Assembly (NCBI GenBank): GCA_031280075.1
Contig: JAITHG010000187.1
Coordinates: 1-5,667, forward strand
Direction of reading: 5' to 3'
Length of the DNA stretch: 5,667 nt
Source of the DNA: Eubacteriales Family XIII. Incertae Sedis bacterium
Lineage (GTDB): Bacteria > Bacillota_A > Clostridia > Peptostreptococcales > Anaerovoracaceae
The stretch's first letter is position 1; each line of letters begins with the position of its first letter. The notes below the pieces were generated by a model. The model searched no databases. It was not told the DNA's origin and was given only the letters and a program-made list of their open reading frames with translations. Both the position numbers and the translations under genes were made by a program. This document shows positions 5,124-5,667 of this stretch, in pieces.

Positions 5124-5510
5124 TTATTCAGGGACGCTGGCGATGAACTCCATCTCGACTTTCACGCCCGGAACCATGCCCGCGACCTGCACGCAGGCCC
5201 TCGTCGGGAAGGGGTCGTTGGGCATGAGCTCGCGGTATGCCTTGTTCACGGCATCGTAGTCGTTCATGTCGATCAGGAAGATGCGGCAGGTGAGGATGTC
5301 CTTCAGCGTGCCGCCGACCTCCTTGAGCGCGAGCTCCGCGTTCTTCAGCGTCTGGAGCGTCTGCTCGTAGGGATCCGCGCTGATGAGGTCGCCGTTTGGA
5401 AGCGTTGCGATCTGCGTCGTAAAGAAGAGGTCGCGGTACTTCGTCCCCTGTACGTAGGGACCGTGCACTTCCCCGAGTGTTTCCTGGTTAAAGATGGTGG
5501 TCTGCTTCAT
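5124..5510 (-). CDS. RidA/YjgF-family enamine/imine deaminase
   Basis: This 128-residue protein has the usual RidA length and fold signature. The GPY motif is at residues 17-19. Further on are FPTRACVQV (101-109), whose Arg104 corresponds to the arginine that holds the substrate carboxylate, and the closing VKVEMEFIA segment (116-124). Family members are small cytosolic trimers that hydrolyse reactive 2-imino or enamine intermediates to keto acids and ammonia. Here the gene precedes a multi-subunit FAD amine dehydrogenase. Such enzymes release imines, so a dedicated role in clearing that product is a reasonable inference. A comparable pairing is known from Pseudomonas (D-glutamate dehydrogenase DguA with the RidA-family protein DguB). 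Some family members have other substrates, such as aminomuconate, and the exact one cannot be read here. The gene is followed by an 80-base gap with a long hairpin. Confidence 0.9.
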   Translation of the reverse strand: MKQTTIFNQETLGEVHGPYVQGTKYRDLFFTTQIATLPNGDLISADPYEQTLQTLKNAELALKEVGGTLKDILTCRIFLIDMNDYDAVNKAYRELMPNDPFPTRACVQVAGMVPGVKVEMEFIASVPE

Positions 5511-5516
5511 TTTGAG

Positions 5517-5523
5517 TCTCCTT
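5517..5523 (-). promoter_or_regulatory. Ribosome binding site of ridA
   Basis: The minus strand reads AAGGAGA, followed by six bases and the ATG at 5510. It fixes the RidA start here and argues against the 38-codon in-frame extension upstream, which would run through the GC-rich hairpin. Confidence 0.8.
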
Positions 5524-5592
5524 TCAAAGCCAGTTTTTGTATGCAAGAGACCAGGCCCCCGCATTTTCTTTTGGGAACGACGGATATTTCCG

Positions 5593-5614
5593 GGGGGCGC
5601 GAAAGGGCGCCCCC
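5593..5614 (-). terminator. GC-rich hairpin, terminator-like but without a U-tract
   Basis: A perfect 8-bp stem (GGGGGCGC at 5593-5600 with GCGCCCCC at 5607-5614) closes a 6-base loop. It lies just after the putative upstream stop and before ridA. On the minus strand the stem is followed by CGGAAATATCC, not a T-run, and no T-run follows on the plus strand either. It could be a weak or factor-assisted terminator, or an mRNA-stabilising or processing hairpin. Confidence 0.4.
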
Positions 5615-5632
5615 GACCTACCATTCAGTGAA

Positions 5633-5667
5633 TCAGAGATCCAGCTTCTCTGCAACCTCCTTGTTGA
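5633..5667 (-). CDS. Possible 3' end of an upstream gene (partial)
   Basis: On the minus strand the edge of the window reads as ten sense codons, NKEVAEKLDL, followed by TGA at 5635-5633. The charged, amphipathic peptide looks like a normal protein C-terminus, and a GC-rich hairpin begins about 18 bases after the stop, as expected at a gene end. The other two minus frames give less protein-like peptides. Ten residues are far too few to name a family. The gene would lie in the same orientation as the cluster, so the operon may begin outside the window. Confidence 0.4.
   Translation of the reverse strand, partial: NKEVAEKLDL

Noticed and set aside
5535..5560. Possible sigma-54 promoter (TTGCAT with upstream GG) ahead of ridA
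   Set aside because: The GG and GC dinucleotides are not 12 bases apart: the required position holds GC. Sigma-54 sites tolerate little spacing change.
5623..5633. Palindrome ATTCAGTGAAT at the putative upstream stop
   Set aside because: Only five bases per arm, single copy, and partly formed by the stop codon; too little to call an operator.

Overview
The window carries one gene cluster, entirely on the minus strand and so read from high to low coordinates. It has about 60% GC (my estimate), strong GGAGG-type ribosome binding sites, a clostridial-type crotonase and ferredoxin-linked redox proteins. This points to an anaerobic Firmicute with a fairly high GC content (Clostridia or Negativicutes). 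That placement is inference; no marker gene is present.

Layout in the direction of transcription: the last codons of an upstream gene at the right edge (5633-5667); a GC-rich hairpin; a RidA-family imine deaminase (5510-5124); a small plant-type [2Fe-2S] protein (5043-4729); an NAD(P)/FAD-dependent oxidoreductase overlapping it by one base (4729-3626); a dicluster [4Fe-4S] ferredoxin (3562-3068); a BFD-like [2Fe-2S] protein (3022-2744); a DadA/HcnC-like FAD amine dehydrogenase starting three bases later (2740-1538); a crotonase-type enoyl-CoA hydratase (1425-643); and a small nitroreductase (551-36). Essentially all of the window is coding. The largest gene-free stretch is about 120 bases, ahead of ridA.

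The five middle genes form a multi-subunit, dye-linked amine or amino acid dehydrogenase. It belongs to the group of hydrogen cyanide synthase HcnABC, octopine/nopaline oxidase, D-hydroxyproline dehydrogenase and heterotetrameric L-proline dehydrogenase. The DadA-like subunit should oxidise the substrate's C-N bond. Electrons would then pass over the iron-sulfur and FAD/NAD(P) subunits, and RidA would hydrolyse the imine released. Two things differ from the classical three-gene layout: the BFD-like domain, normally fused to the C-terminus of the FAD/NAD(P) subunit, is a free gene, and an extra dicluster ferredoxin lies between the two. The substrate cannot be read from the sequence. The crotonase downstream suggests, but does not prove, that the carbon skeleton continues as an acyl-CoA.

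All five intergenic gaps longer than 40 bases within the cluster, and the gap ahead of ridA, contain an inverted repeat, none with a clear U-tract; the two tight junctions have none. No convincing operon promoter is visible ahead of ridA. A TATAAT element lies between the crotonase and nitroreductase genes. At the left edge a short motif resembles a dispersed repeat I recall from Firmicutes genomes.
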